Source: Laburnicola sp. R22_1
Lineage: Eukaryota > Ascomycota > Dothideomycetes > Pleosporales > Didymosphaeriaceae
Length of the DNA stretch: 64,000 bases
Reading direction: 5' to 3'
Assembly: GCA_014281115.1 (NCBI GenBank)
Contig: JACONQ010000006.1
Location: forward strand, 1,798,001-1,862,000
Below are positions 46,401 through 57,799 of this stretch, in pieces. Position 1 is the stretch's first letter. Each line of letters begins with the position of its first letter. A program made the position numbers and the translations under genes. The notes under the pieces are model-generated. The model made no database searches and had not been told where the DNA came from. It was given only the letters and a program-made list of their open reading frames with translations.

Positions 46401-46900
46401 GCCTATTATCCTTTTTAGCAGTAATAGTAGTAGTCCTTTTTTATTCTAAGGTTCTCCCTACACACTGCTCTTTTCCTATCCTTCTTAACCTATTATCTTC
46501 TCTAGTAGCGATAGCAGTAGCCCTTCCCTATCTTAGGGCCAAACTATTTCCACTCCTAGTTGTCTGCTCTCTAGCCCCTATTCCTCTCTAGGTTAGATCT
46601 TGCTTAATATAGTGCTATAGATTAGCTCTTTATTCTCTAACTTATTCCCCTTTTAAACTATTAACAATCCTTCTAAAGTTTTATTCTACTCGCCTTCTCC
46701 TATATATCTAGCTTCCTAACAGTCTATTAATTCCGCCTATACTTCCTTGTCCCCGCTTAGCCACAGTGGTATAATTTTCTCTCCTCCTTCTTTAGATCTG
46801 TTCTTTATTCCTTCTAACCTCTCTACCTAAGCTGTACGCCTAGGTTTAGGCCCTAGTAGAACTTAAGCTGCAGAGCAAGGTAGCCCTATGTCTTACTCCT
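43467..46900 (+). pseudogene. Plus-strand reading frame(s) antisense to gag-pol inside G5
   Basis: From the ATG at 43467 the plus strand reads more than 250 codons in one frame with only RIP-type stops. It contains a Ser run (CLSSSSSSSGSKPPY, about 43,525-43,570). A further clean stretch of about 75 codons occurs at 46,171-46,401 (RKLQTKRLEVNTY). The whole lies between integrase and the 3' LTR, opposite to gag-pol, as in G2. I recognise no domain and did not resolve introns between the two stretches. The frame may be a carried gene, an envelope-like or regulatory protein, or chance in a strand depleted of stops; the Gln-like placement of stops favours a former gene. Confidence 0.35.
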
Positions 46901-47399
46901 ATTAGAGTCGAAATCTAAACCCTAATTATAGCTTAGGCTATGGCGGTTATAGGGGTTTAGATTCTTATAGAGGTTAGCATAGCTAGTTTTTAGCTTTTAA
47001 TTTTCTAGCTTTTAATTATTCTTTAGCTATTATTAGAGTCTAATTATTAGTAATTATGGCTCTATATATTAGAGTCTTTAATTAACTTAGTAATTATGTA
47101 ATACTATAGCTTAGACTTTAATTTAACTTAGTCTACTAGTACTATTATGTATATATATTAGCTACTTTTCTTCTAATAGACAAAGTCTAACTTAGTTTAC
47201 TAATACTATTTTTATAGGAACGTCCTATATATATCTTGCTAGCCTCTATAATCTACGCGCAAATATAGAATATTTAGGCTTAGGCCTCTGCGTAACTTTA
47301 TTAAGGTCTATAGGATTAATTTCCTCTAAGGAATTAGTAATTTCTTCTAAGAGGTTATTAGTGTCCATAATATTAGGTTCTAGTATTATATTAAGGTCT

Positions 47400-50300
47400 A
47401 TTATTATGCGCGAATAGAATTAAATAATATAATCGCCTAGTATTTTATTATAAAAGGATGTTCTATTAAGCTCCTTAAGTATATACTATCCTTTACTATA
47501 CGGTGGCATGGCCCTAATTCTAAAGGGGCCTTAGTACCTTCTAGTAAGCTTAACTTTACAACTTATATAACTAGCCTAAAAAGTATTATATACTAACACT
47601 AGATCGCCTTATTATAGTGACTCTATTCTAAGAGTGCGCTAGTTATTAAACTATTCCTTTTCTTATTTACGCAGTTAGATAGTTTAGTTTATAGCTTCTT
47701 AGAGGCAATAATTACGCTTCTTAAACTGCTATACTCTAATAGCTAGGAGTTCTTTAGTAGTATAAACCTATTTCTATAGAAGTGTTTGCTATATTAGAAT
47801 ATAAAGTTTAATAGAAAGAATATATTCTCTTCTATAAATTAAAAAGGCTAGTGTTTCATCTATAAATCGCTTTACTATAATCCGATTGGCCTATAGAGCT
47901 TTGGATAGGTTCTAGACCTAGTTACCCTTTATCTTCTATAGTGCGCCAATAAGCTCTTAGTGGCCTCTTTTTACTAAATCTTGCCCTTATAGATAATAAG
48001 TACTAGATACCACTTATTAGATGCTAAACTGTTTAGCTAAGTCCTCTACTAAGCCTCTGTTCTCTAGTCCTCTATTCACTAATAGGCAAAAAGGGATGCC
48101 CTATCTACTAAAGATAAATTCTTCTAAGAACTAGGCAACTGCAACTAAGTTAGTATTAGTAAGTACTTTTACTTTAGGCTATCTAGAGGTATAGTCCCTA
48201 GCAATAACTATAAATTTCTTTCCTTTTTTCCTTCTAGGCATATACACTATATCTACTATAACCTATCTCTAAATTATATCTATTCCTTATATATAGTATA
48301 GCTTCTCTACTACTCTTTTAGTAGAATACGTCTAATATTTAGCGCAAGTCTTAATATATTTCTTAACACTCTAATATAGATTTAGCTAGTAGTAATATAC
48401 TATAATCTTCCTCTAGGTGCCTTCTTATTCTTAATAGCCTAATTCCTTATAGAGTTATTACAAAATATCTGCCTATTAGACTAGATTATCTACAACTCTA
48501 CGTAGCGGTCTATTTCCTATAGTTTAATACTATAGTATGCCTCTTATAACCCTATACTTCTAAGCTTATAGCCTAATATACCTTTAGTTTTTCTTAGATA
48601 GGCCTTTAGACATAGTTAGGGTTGTAAGCTAGGTCGTAATATTGCGAAAGTGTTTAGTGCATAGGTTAGAGGAAATTTTAGACAGATTGTTTATAGTAGG
48701 CTCTATATATTCTATTTCTACTTTAGCCTCCTTACCTATAGTAGAGGATGCAATACTAATATGCCCTAAATACTTCTTAATAAAGTTCTTAATATCTTCT
48801 TCTAGCTGTTTAAGAGAGACCTAACCCTTTTGCTATCTACGTCTTAAGAGCGCATTAGCAACTATATTCTTATACTCTAAGACGTAGTAGATATTAAACT
48901 TCTAGAGTGTTAGAAGTGCTAAATAGCGGGTTATTAAAGTCCCTAGTAAGTTAGTTTCGTTATAATTAGCTAGGCAATTAAGGTGCGAAAGTTAGTTTCT
49001 ATAATAAAGTATATTTTATAGATTTAGAGTTAAAACTTTTTAAGCGTAAGAAGAAGGGCTTTGCACTTATACTTTTCTAAATCCTAGTTATATTTGCTTT
49101 AAGACTAAATATCTAATTTAAACCGCACTAGATAAAAGAGACTATCTAGTCTATATTACTATATTGCGGCTCTCTATCTAATTTTGCTGCTATTTACTAA
49201 GATAACTACTTTTTATAATAGCTCTAAGTACTTAATAGACACTAATACTAGGGCAGAAGTAATACTCATTTTTAATTACTATATTACTATATTCTCTATA
49301 ATTTTCTAGTAAAACTTTACGCTCTTATATAGTAGTGTAAATAGTAGTGCGGTAATCTTTACAAAGTTTTTAATCTTGATTTAATAGTACACACAAACTC
49401 TAAGAAAGATTTAGATATTTTTAGTGTAGTCGCAAGACGGCCATTTAATAATCTTAGCCACTTTTTTTAGGGTAGGTATTAACTATCCTTATTAACCACA
49501 TAGCTAACTATGTCTATAGTAGCGTAGCCCCAGTTAGACTTCTTGCCTAACATAGTGACGCTCGCTAGTTTTATATTCGCTAGAACCTAATTAAGATTTA
49601 TAAGATGTTTTGTAACATAATTATAGATTTCTTCCTTAAGTATCTCTCTATTATAGTTAGTCTTTAGGCTCTTTACCATAATATTATCTATATAAGACAT
49701 ATAATAAGAGAGAATCTAGTTATAAAAAATCTTTATAATAATCCACATAAACTCGGCCATAGAATTAGTTGTTTCCATAGGCAACGTACACTGCTAGACA
49801 AGTCCTAGAGGCGTGTAGAATATAGTTATGGCGCGGGAAAGTTTATAAAGGGTTACTTAGTTATATCTAGAGAAGAATTTAATAAGAGACATTATAAGAC
49901 AACTAGCAAACTCTTCTAAGAACTTTTTAGGGTTTAGGAGAAGATTGCCATCTTAGACTATAATGCTATTAATACGTTAGGCGTTGTTAATTAGTTAGTA
50001 TTCTTTGTCCTTCTTCTTAACTAAAAACTATAGATTGCGATATAGACTTCTACTATATTCTAGTACGCCCTAATTAAGCCTCTGCTGCACTATATTAATA
50101 ACCACATCCCTAGATTTCTAAGAAACTAAAAAGTGCAATTTCTTTGAAGCGATATGGTTAACTATATAAATCTTAACTAGTAGAGCCATATTAGGATATA
50201 CTTGTCCCAACTTAGTAAATTTAAAAGATAGGGCTAGTTCCCTTTAATATAAAACTTCTAGCAATATGTCTTTTTTTAAGGTAAGAGATTTAGGCCAACC

Positions 50301-51309
50301 TTTATTTTCGCAATCTGTTTTAGTGTTAACTAATTGCCTCTTAGAAATTTTGCCCACTAGTTAAGGAGATATTTATTAAATGGCTAAGGCCTAGTATTAT
50401 TTCTCTTTCGCTTTTTTATAGCCTCCTACTTTTAGTCTAACTAGCCCTTAATATTCTAAGGCTTAATGCCTAAGTTATATATAGGGTTAACCTTCTTATT
50501 CTTAGTCTTTTATATAGTGTTTACTTTAAAAGCCATTCTAGTTTTATTAATTATCTTTATCTATTCTACTTAGAACGCGTCGCTCTTAACCCTTATTGCC
50601 TTTTTAGACTCTATCTATATAGTTAGAGCCTAGAGGATCTTATTAACTTCTTTATTGCAGCCTAGTAAATTAATAACTAGAAGTTCTTAGTTATCTTAAA
50701 TAACAATGCCACTATATATATGCCTTCTAATTATACCTTAATTAGCGTAGTGGATAAAATCCTTGTTTAGATCTATTACTAACTAGTTCTTATTAGCATT
50801 CCGTGTAAGCTATTTGTTTCTATCCGCGATTTCCTCTTCGCAAGTTAGCACTGCCCAATTTAGCGCCTGCTTCTAGGCCCTTGGCCCTAATTTCTGCTTA
50901 AGCTTAATATTGATCTTACTTATTATTAATATTAACCTATAGCGAAGCCACTACTCTAAGACTATATTAGCGCTAAATTCTAGGTATTTTAGGTGCTTAG
51001 AAATACTAGCCCTAGCTACTACGTTTCCTTAAAGTTTGCTATTATCTTAGTAATAATTGCGCCTCTTAGGTTAAATAGATTAGCGTAAGTAGCTATAAAT
51101 TACGTAGAGTAGAGCTTCTTATTGTCCTACAGCTTATAGTAGGTCTTGCTATTATTCTTATAGGAGAATTCTGTCTTTGCGTCCGCTAAGAATAGGTTTT
51201 CTAGAATAATAGCGCTAGATAAGAACCTAATAATAAATAGCGTAATTATAATAACAACTTGGCCTACTCTAATTAGGGCTTAGACCACAATACCTTAGAA
51301 ATTCTTATA
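47400..51309 (-). pseudogene. Gypsy pol of G5, broken
   Basis: The minus strand shows a Gypsy reverse transcriptase with CTLPMETTNSMAEF (about 49,770) and YMSYIDNIMVKS (about 49,680), where the second Asp of the family motif is Asn. RNase H and linker follow towards 48,700 and integrase towards 47,450. The TTNSMAEF variant differs from the common LTNAPATF of G2, so G5 belongs to another Gypsy lineage. Stops at Gln and Trp positions inactivate it. Confidence 0.7.
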
Positions 51310-53177
51310 ACGTACTTTGCACTCGAGTTGGACACTCTATTAAGTCGGACACTTTGCCAAGACCCCACTAAGTTCTGTACTATTCACAATAGTATAGAGT
51401 TAACATAAACTATTTTCGATAGTCTAAATAGGCTAAACTATTTAGAATCTACTTCTATAAGCTGTCTATAGGTTTTTTTATTGTGCCTAGGCTTGCCGCA
51501 GCGTCCACAGCGCTGTTAAGTGGATTCGCCTCTATTAGTACGCACCCTCTTCTTTGCCTTCTTGCCATTACTACGCACCCTAAAGTCCTTTAGAGTAGCT
51601 AGTCGCTGTCCCTCTTTAACTATAAGGACTTCTTCCTGCTGCAATTGCTTTTTTTTTATAATTTATATTGTGTGGCGGCCTTATTAGTAGCTTAAAGTTT
51701 AGCGTTGCGTTTGGTTATTAATACTAAAGAATGCCCTATTATCTTAGCGCCTTTAACGAGCTTTTTCATCGCCTCAACTATATAAGTTAGGGAACTATCC
51801 ATATGTCTTTAAATTCTCTGCTTAACCAGCATTAATTGCGACCTAAGTTCTATACTATTTTACAGAGTTTGTGACTCCTATATACTATCGCGAATAGTAC
51901 AAAGTGGAGGCGTACACAGGCGGACGTCAAGCTGCGATATTACAGCTTCTAGGTCGTGGGGCACTAGGCCAGCACCTCGAAAGCCTCCCTTAATATTACT
52001 TTTAGTAAACAAAGCCTTAAAAGCAGCAATAAAGCAAGGCAGGAACTTAATTTTAGTAATGTGCGTGATGTGGTTGCGCATTAAATCCTTAGCTTAGCGC
52101 CTATACGCCTTTTTTAAAGGCGCGAAACAGCCCACATTAAGTGGCTGCAAGAGGTGCGACAAATACGAGGGCATATAGAGAGTAACAATATTGCTCTTCT
52201 TGCAATACTGTTTGAATTCGAATAAGTTGTAACTCTTATAGCTGTTAAGAATAAGTAAATATGTTGTGCTAATAACACGTCTCTTTGTATGCTTATTAAA
52301 GTGCTTTAGCCACTATACTAAGCTTATTTGTTATCTAGCCGTTCTTAGAGACTGCAATAACCTAATTATAAGATAGATCCTTCTCCTTATACTAGGCGGA
52401 GAGGTGGTGCTTGCCCCTAAAGATAATAAAGGGTGGGATCCACTACCCCATCGCATTAATGCCTTGGATGACTGTTGTCCACTCCCTATTGCCCTACTGC
52501 ACCTGCTTTGGCCGTTCTTAATGCTTAGAGCCTATAACTACTACTCTAGTTAATATTATACCTATTATAAAGCCTGCTTTATTAAAATTGTAGGTGTCCT
52601 TGTCTAGGATACTATGTTTGGCCTTTATATTCTCTATAAGCCGGAACTAGTCTTGTATTACCTTAGGATCCTCCTAGAGAGCTCTCTTATAGTCGTACTT
52701 TCGATTAAACTTGACTTTAAGCTCTAGCTGGCGCTTAACAAAGTCATAAGGCCACCTCTGGCCAACTAGTTTATAGTAGCGTGTAGCCAGTAAAGAATCA
52801 GCTATATCTTTTATAGCATTGAGCCAAGGCGGAAATCCTCGCGTGTCTAGGTCGAGTATATGCTCCACAATCGCCTGCTCCTCTCTTATAGTAAGTCTTA
52901 TTTTTTTGGGTGCGTAGTCGCGTCTAAACGTCTTTCTAGCGCGTTGGTTGCTAAGTGTACTTTAAGAGACATTGTAGATAGCTGCAGTGCATCGCTAAGA
53001 GAGTGTTGCGTCTTATTTAATAGCCTGGATCGCAAGCTGTATACGCGCTTCTTTTAATGCTAGTAGTTTATTGTATAGTTAAGGCATCGCGTTATACTAT
53101 TGCTAATAGTACGTTTTAGTAGTATCTTAGCAAAGTGTTCGACTTAATAGAGTGTCTAACTCGAGTGCAAAGTACGT
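51310..53177 (-). mobile_element. Pogo-type DNA transposon C, complete with TIRs
   Basis: The element is 1,868 bp with inverted repeats of about 52 bp beginning ACGTACTTTGCACTCGAGTT. The two arms differ at three positions, all G/A or C/T. TA flanks both ends (51308-51309, 53178-53179). The transposase lies on the minus strand. The element interrupts G5 between its gag and pol parts and is less mutated than G5 itself, so it inserted later. Confidence 0.9.
51450..53087 (-). pseudogene. Pogo-family transposase, broken by stops and a frameshift (element C)
   Basis: From the ATG at 53087 the minus strand encodes a pogo transposase. A helix-turn-helix comes first. The CENP-B-like domain has ILDLDTRGFPPWLNAIKDIA (about 52,850) and FNRKYDYKRAL (about 52,690). 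DDE motifs read YNFNKAGF (about 52,585), LILNSYKS (about 52,240) and PLNVGCF (about 52,120), so all three catalytic Asp positions are Asn. The segment GFRGAGLVPHDLEAVISQLD lies near 51,940, and a terminal finger CGRCGKPRHNKKTY near 51,490. One extra base near 52,310 shifts the frame, so the C-terminal half continues in the next frame. Stops elsewhere fit RIP. Confidence 0.85.
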
Positions 53178-56100
53178 TAATTACTATTTGTAGTTATTAG
53201 TTTTACGCTCTATAATTAAGGTGGCATAGATATAATCTAGAGCCCTATAGCTTTAGCAGTGCTAAGGCAAATAGTGTTTAATTCCGCACCTGTGTTAAGC
53301 AAGGTACTTATCTAATACTTATTAATCTGACATATTACTTAGGGATAGTCTTTTTTTATATATTTAACTCCTAATTCTCTCTTAAGATCCTTCCTATTAG
53401 TAGTAGTTATAGTTAGTGTCGCTTTGCCAAACTGTGCCTTTGCGATTAATGCGCCTATACTAGCTGCCTAGTTTACCTATAGTAGTGCTTAAGATAAATT
53501 TAGTTTATAAGGCCCACAGCGAGTAACCACTCTATTCTTAAGCTTAACTAATATCTATTCAGAAACTTAGATTCTAGAGATAGGTGCGTAGTTAGCGTGT
53601 CTAGCGTCTAAGTCTTTATTAGTTACTTCCTCTATAGTGGCGGCTAGTGTCTACAGTCAGTATAGGTCCTCTTTACTAAAAGCGTCCTTAAATATTACCT
53701 TTTTAACTCCTAGCATATTTCTAAGTACTTCTTAGACTATTAGGCTAACTCTAGCGTTTATTACTTAGGATAGCATATCTTTAGAACTACCCACTAGGAC
53801 ATTAACTAGTTTTATTTTCTTTTTGGCTACAGAGATCTTCTTCTTTAGAGTTAGATCTAAGATATTATTAGGCTCACGCATCTCTATATCTTTTATGCCT
53901 TCTATTAGAAAATCATATTCTAGAAAAGACACCTACTTAATTCTTCTTCTATCCTTTTTATTATTGTCCTTTCTTTTACAAACCGTAGGGATGTCTTGTT
54001 TAGAAACTTTAATATTCGTAATTATCTCTACCTTTAGTAATTCTTTAAGACTTAGTTAGATTATTAGAATATTTAAGCTTGCGACTTATAGTTTATATAG
54101 TAGATTTAGAGATTAAACTATCGCTAGTGTGTCTTTGTCTATAATAGCTTGTTTCCTCTAAGCCACTTTAAATTTCTCTTTAGAGAGAAGGCTAGGTGCT
54201 ATTATCTTATTAAACGCAAACTAGCTACTATTAGCTTTTATAACTAATCCCACCTAGTAAGTTATTACTATTATCGCGGCTTTCTAACTCTAAGATATTT
54301 ATAGGGCCTTCTCTATTAATCTGTCTATCTGCCACTTATTCTATACTAGGCGGATTAGCATCTAGTTCTACTTACTCTTAGCGCCAATGCGTTAAATTTC
54401 GCCCTAATTATTATTTAGTTAGTCCTACTAGACCCTTTGCAATTCTGTGTTATAGTACACCTATCTATTATTCTTAAGTAAATTTCTCTCCTTGTATTCC
54501 CTATTTGCAATAATATAGTCCTTCCTATATCTAAAGTATTCTTGAAATAGTTATCTTCTCGCTATATTAGGTTTATTACTACCGTAGCCACATATATATT
54601 AACTCGCATTAGCGCTACTATATAGGCCTAAGACTAGGTTAGTGCATAGTACTAGGGCTGTTGTAGTACTATCTACTTTAGAGTCTACTCTACCCTTATA
54701 GTAATTTTCTAGCAAATAGCTAAGTCTAATAGAATCTCTATCTCTTAAGGGTCCTAGTTCTAAACCAGAACATTCTAAAGCCTTATAGCCTTAAGCCTTT
54801 TAGTTAGCTTATCTACTTTATATTAAGAGATAGTTAAGCCTAGGATTACTCGCACGCCTAGAGCTTTTTATAGTCTTACTTATTAGAGGTTTAGATTAAG
54901 TCTAGCGGATTAGAAAACACTTTATAGTATTAGTAGTACTTGCGGCTTAATAGTCTAAGATAGTATTAGCGCTTAAATTCGATATATTAGATCTAGTATG
55001 TGTTCTTCTAACTAAATTTAAGCCCTACTTAAAAGCCATCTCTCTATTATGTTAAAGTTAAGCTCTATAGGTCTCTCTATTAACTAGTTATTCTTTATTA
55101 GGATATTGCCCGCTAGCTACTTGCTTAGGCCTTAGATAAGGAGTATACCCTTCTAGCTTTCTATAACTATGCCTGCCCTTAGGCATTTTCCAAACCTAAT
55201 TGCGAACTAGTCTAGAAAATTATAGATATTAAGGTTTATTATTACTTAACACTACGCTAGCCACGCCTTTAATACTTTCTTTATCTCCTTAGTTTAGGCC
55301 TAATTCTAACTTTGCTACCGCCTACGTATAGCCACGTATAGCTTTTACTATACCCCTTTTTCTTCTACCTTAGAGTATTTTAGCATTAAGAAGTTAAGCA
55401 TATCCTAAATCTCTTAGCTATAATATTTCTTAACTCTAACAATCTTATCTTTCTTAGAGTACTAGTAGTAGTTCGCGCGTTTTTTATAGTCTTAAAGAAA
55501 CTAGATTATATTATCTCCTACAAAGTGCAACTCCTTGCCTAAGAATAGATTAGATTCTATAATAAGGCTCTGCACTAGGTTCCACTAGGTGGCTTTATTA
55601 GTAAGGGATTATAGAGCTATTACTATTTGCGCTATAAGAGTATTAGCGTCTTTAGCTAGCTAAGGCAGTATTAGTGCTTTTCCTTTAGATTCTTATAAGA
55701 AGCTTTCTATAAGAGGCGGAGACCCTTTAGCAGGTGTATAGATACTCTTATTAGTTAAGCTTATTGTCTCTACAAAACTAATAGCCTAAGGGGATTTTAG
55801 GCTTAGGTTCTTGCGCTTTCTAAGTGCTAAGACGTTAAGGAACTTATGCATCTCGCCGTAATCTAGGCCCTCTAACTAGGATCGCTAATAGTTATTTGGT
55901 CTTCTAGTAGCGGATATTATTATTGCTAGTTATCTAGTTAGTTTCTTAGGTAGTTAGAGTTAGTATTCTAGTTCTCCTTTTTTTACTTTTGTTTCTACCT
56001 CTGCGCACCTATACTTATTATTATCTCTTAGCTTTCTCTAACTCTGCCTTAGTTTTAGGTTCTAAGAGTAATGCGGTGTCTAGCTTTAGTCCTTTTCTTA

Positions 56101-56300
56101 GTCTAGGTCTAGATGCCCTAGTCTATTCTTAGTTCTTATCTATTCTTAGTTCTTGTCTATTTATAATTACTTAGTTATCTAGTTCTAGTAGGGTGATTTT
56201 GGCTCTAAGCGTCTTTTAGCGCCTAGTTCTAACTACTTCTTAATCTAGGCTTCTATTTTTATTCTATTTCTATACTTTTTATGCCTAGGTCTATATTTTA
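53178..56300 (-). pseudogene. Probable gag/upstream coding region of G5, broken
   Basis: Position between the 5' LTR side and pol on the minus strand suggests gag and perhaps an additional protein. I could not recognise a capsid or zinc-knuckle motif. The length, about 3 kb, is large for gag alone. The call rests on position. Confidence 0.35.
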
Positions 56301-56313
56301 CACATAATATTAT

Positions 56314-56700
56314 GTATACTAGGGTTATTATTATTTATTATTTGTTTCTAGAGGCTTAATATTCTAACTCTAAGAGTCGCTTAGTGCCTAGTTCTAGTTG
56401 TTTTCTAGTCTTGGTCTTAGTCTAGTCTAGTGCTAGTCTAGTCTAGTGCTAGTCTAGTCTAGTCTAGTTCTAAAGCCCACGCTCTATATATAATTTGTAT
56501 ATATGCTAGAGTTATTAGTGTTTATTATTTGTTTCTAGAGGCTTAATATTCTAACTCTAAGAGTTATTTAGTATCTAGTTCTAGTTATTTTCTAGTCTAG
56601 GTCTTAGTCTAGTCTAGTGCTAGTCTAGTCTAGTCTAGTTCTAGAGTCTACACTCTATGCCTAATTTGTGTATATACTAGGGTTATTAGTGTTTATTATT
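56314..56700. repeat. Tandem repeat of 172-184 bp in the G5 leader
   Basis: Units start with GTATATACTAGGGTTATTA-like sequence at 56314, 56498 and 56670. Two are complete and the third is cut short near 56,700. Each unit includes a TTTGTTTCTAGAGGCTTAA block and a variable number of TCTAG-containing pentamers. The array lies in the untranslated region near the 5' LTR of G5. Copy differences are largely RIP transitions plus a changed pentamer count. Confidence 0.75.
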
Positions 56701-57001
56701 TGTTATTTATTTCTAGTAGTGCAGTTTAATAAGGGCTAGTGTGGTAGCTAATTAAAGCTTAGATTATATTTCTATTTTAAGATTAGCGCTGTGCTTAGTT
56801 GCACCTAATTTCGCCCCTAAGTCCTTTTTAGGGTTTCTTTCTATCCCTAGTATATGCTATTCTATATACCGCTGCGCGCCGCTATTATTCTATCTTGTCT
56901 TTTTCTTAGGTAACACTGCTTGTCTATATTAGAGTACTAATACGATGGCCTTTCTATAGTTAAGGTTTTAGAGGTTTAAGTCGCGGGTTAGTCGCTAATT
57001 T

Positions 57002-57153
57002 TATAGAAGAACCTAGTCCTAATTAAGACTTAGTAAAAAGATAGATTAAGTTTTTTTATATGCTAGAAGAAAGAAACCGCCTATTAAATTCTTAAGAGCT
57101 AATTAGGTACCGGCTTACTACGTAATCTATATAGTAGAGTTTATTCCACCATA
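57002..57153 (-). repeat. G5 LTR (5' LTR relative to gag-pol)
   Basis: The 152-bp partner of 43009-43160. It ends CCACCATA and is followed by the ATAG target duplication. Confidence 0.85.
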
Positions 57154-57799
57154 ATAGGTATTAGGAGGTACAAGTAAGTTTAAACTATTATCGCGTTATT
57201 AAGATGTTTAAGATTAGTTTTTAATTAGAATTAGGTGCTATATATAGTATATATAACCTTTTATCTTAATTTACTTTAACCTTAAACTAAAAAAGATTAA
57301 AAAAGGCGTTTAGTAAGCCGACGTATATTTACATAATAATAATAGTTATATTACTTTTTTATTATATTATTTTAGATAAAAGTCTTTATTATTCTACTTT
57401 TAGATAGTTAATTAATAATATATTATTAATACTTTAAAAGTAAGTTATAAAAATAGTTAAGCTATAATTTAATAACTACTACTATAGTATAAAAGTACTA
57501 TAGAGAGTATTATACTATATATAAAAACTAGTAATTAAAATTTAAATATAAAATAATAGTAATATTTATATAAAGTAAGTATATACATAGGCTATATATA
57601 TAGCTTTGCTTAAGAAATTACGCTGGTCTTAAAGAGAAAATAGCTAAGAATAATATACGCGAGGGGGCTGCACATATACACACGCTAAATCTATCTAACA
57701 AAAACACAAACAAGAAACATAGGGTATCCGCAGCTTCTAACCCCTCCACCTATCTATACACTTCCCCCCACTCCCTCCCTTTCCTCCTCTATCCCCCCA
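57154..57799. other. A+T-rich edge of the nest with a decayed S1 copy, then 3' flank of the ABC gene
   Basis: From 57,154 to about 57,640 the DNA is RIP-like. At about 57,350-57,408 the reverse complement resembles the S1 block (AGGCTTTTATCTTAAAT in S1, here AGACTTTTATCTAAAAT). From about 57,700 the composition becomes GC-balanced and C-rich; this part is probably the 3' UTR of the ABC transporter. No other gene is seen. Confidence 0.5.

Larger units (their letters stand above)
43009..57153 (-). mobile_element. Large Ty3/Gypsy LTR retrotransposon G5 with nested pogo C
   Basis: Two 152-bp LTRs (43009-43160 and 57002-57153) enclose about 13.8 kb, including the 1,868-bp pogo C. The element itself is therefore about 12.3 kb, long for a fungal Gypsy. 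A 4-bp duplication ATAG (43005-43008 and 57154-57157) flanks it. gag-pol run on the minus strand, with reverse transcriptase near 49,600-50,000 and integrase near 47,450-48,650. Next to the 3' LTR lie about 3.5 kb with a plus-strand reading frame. At the gag end, near 56,300-56,700, is a tandem repeat. The element is thoroughly RIP-mutated. Confidence 0.8.
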
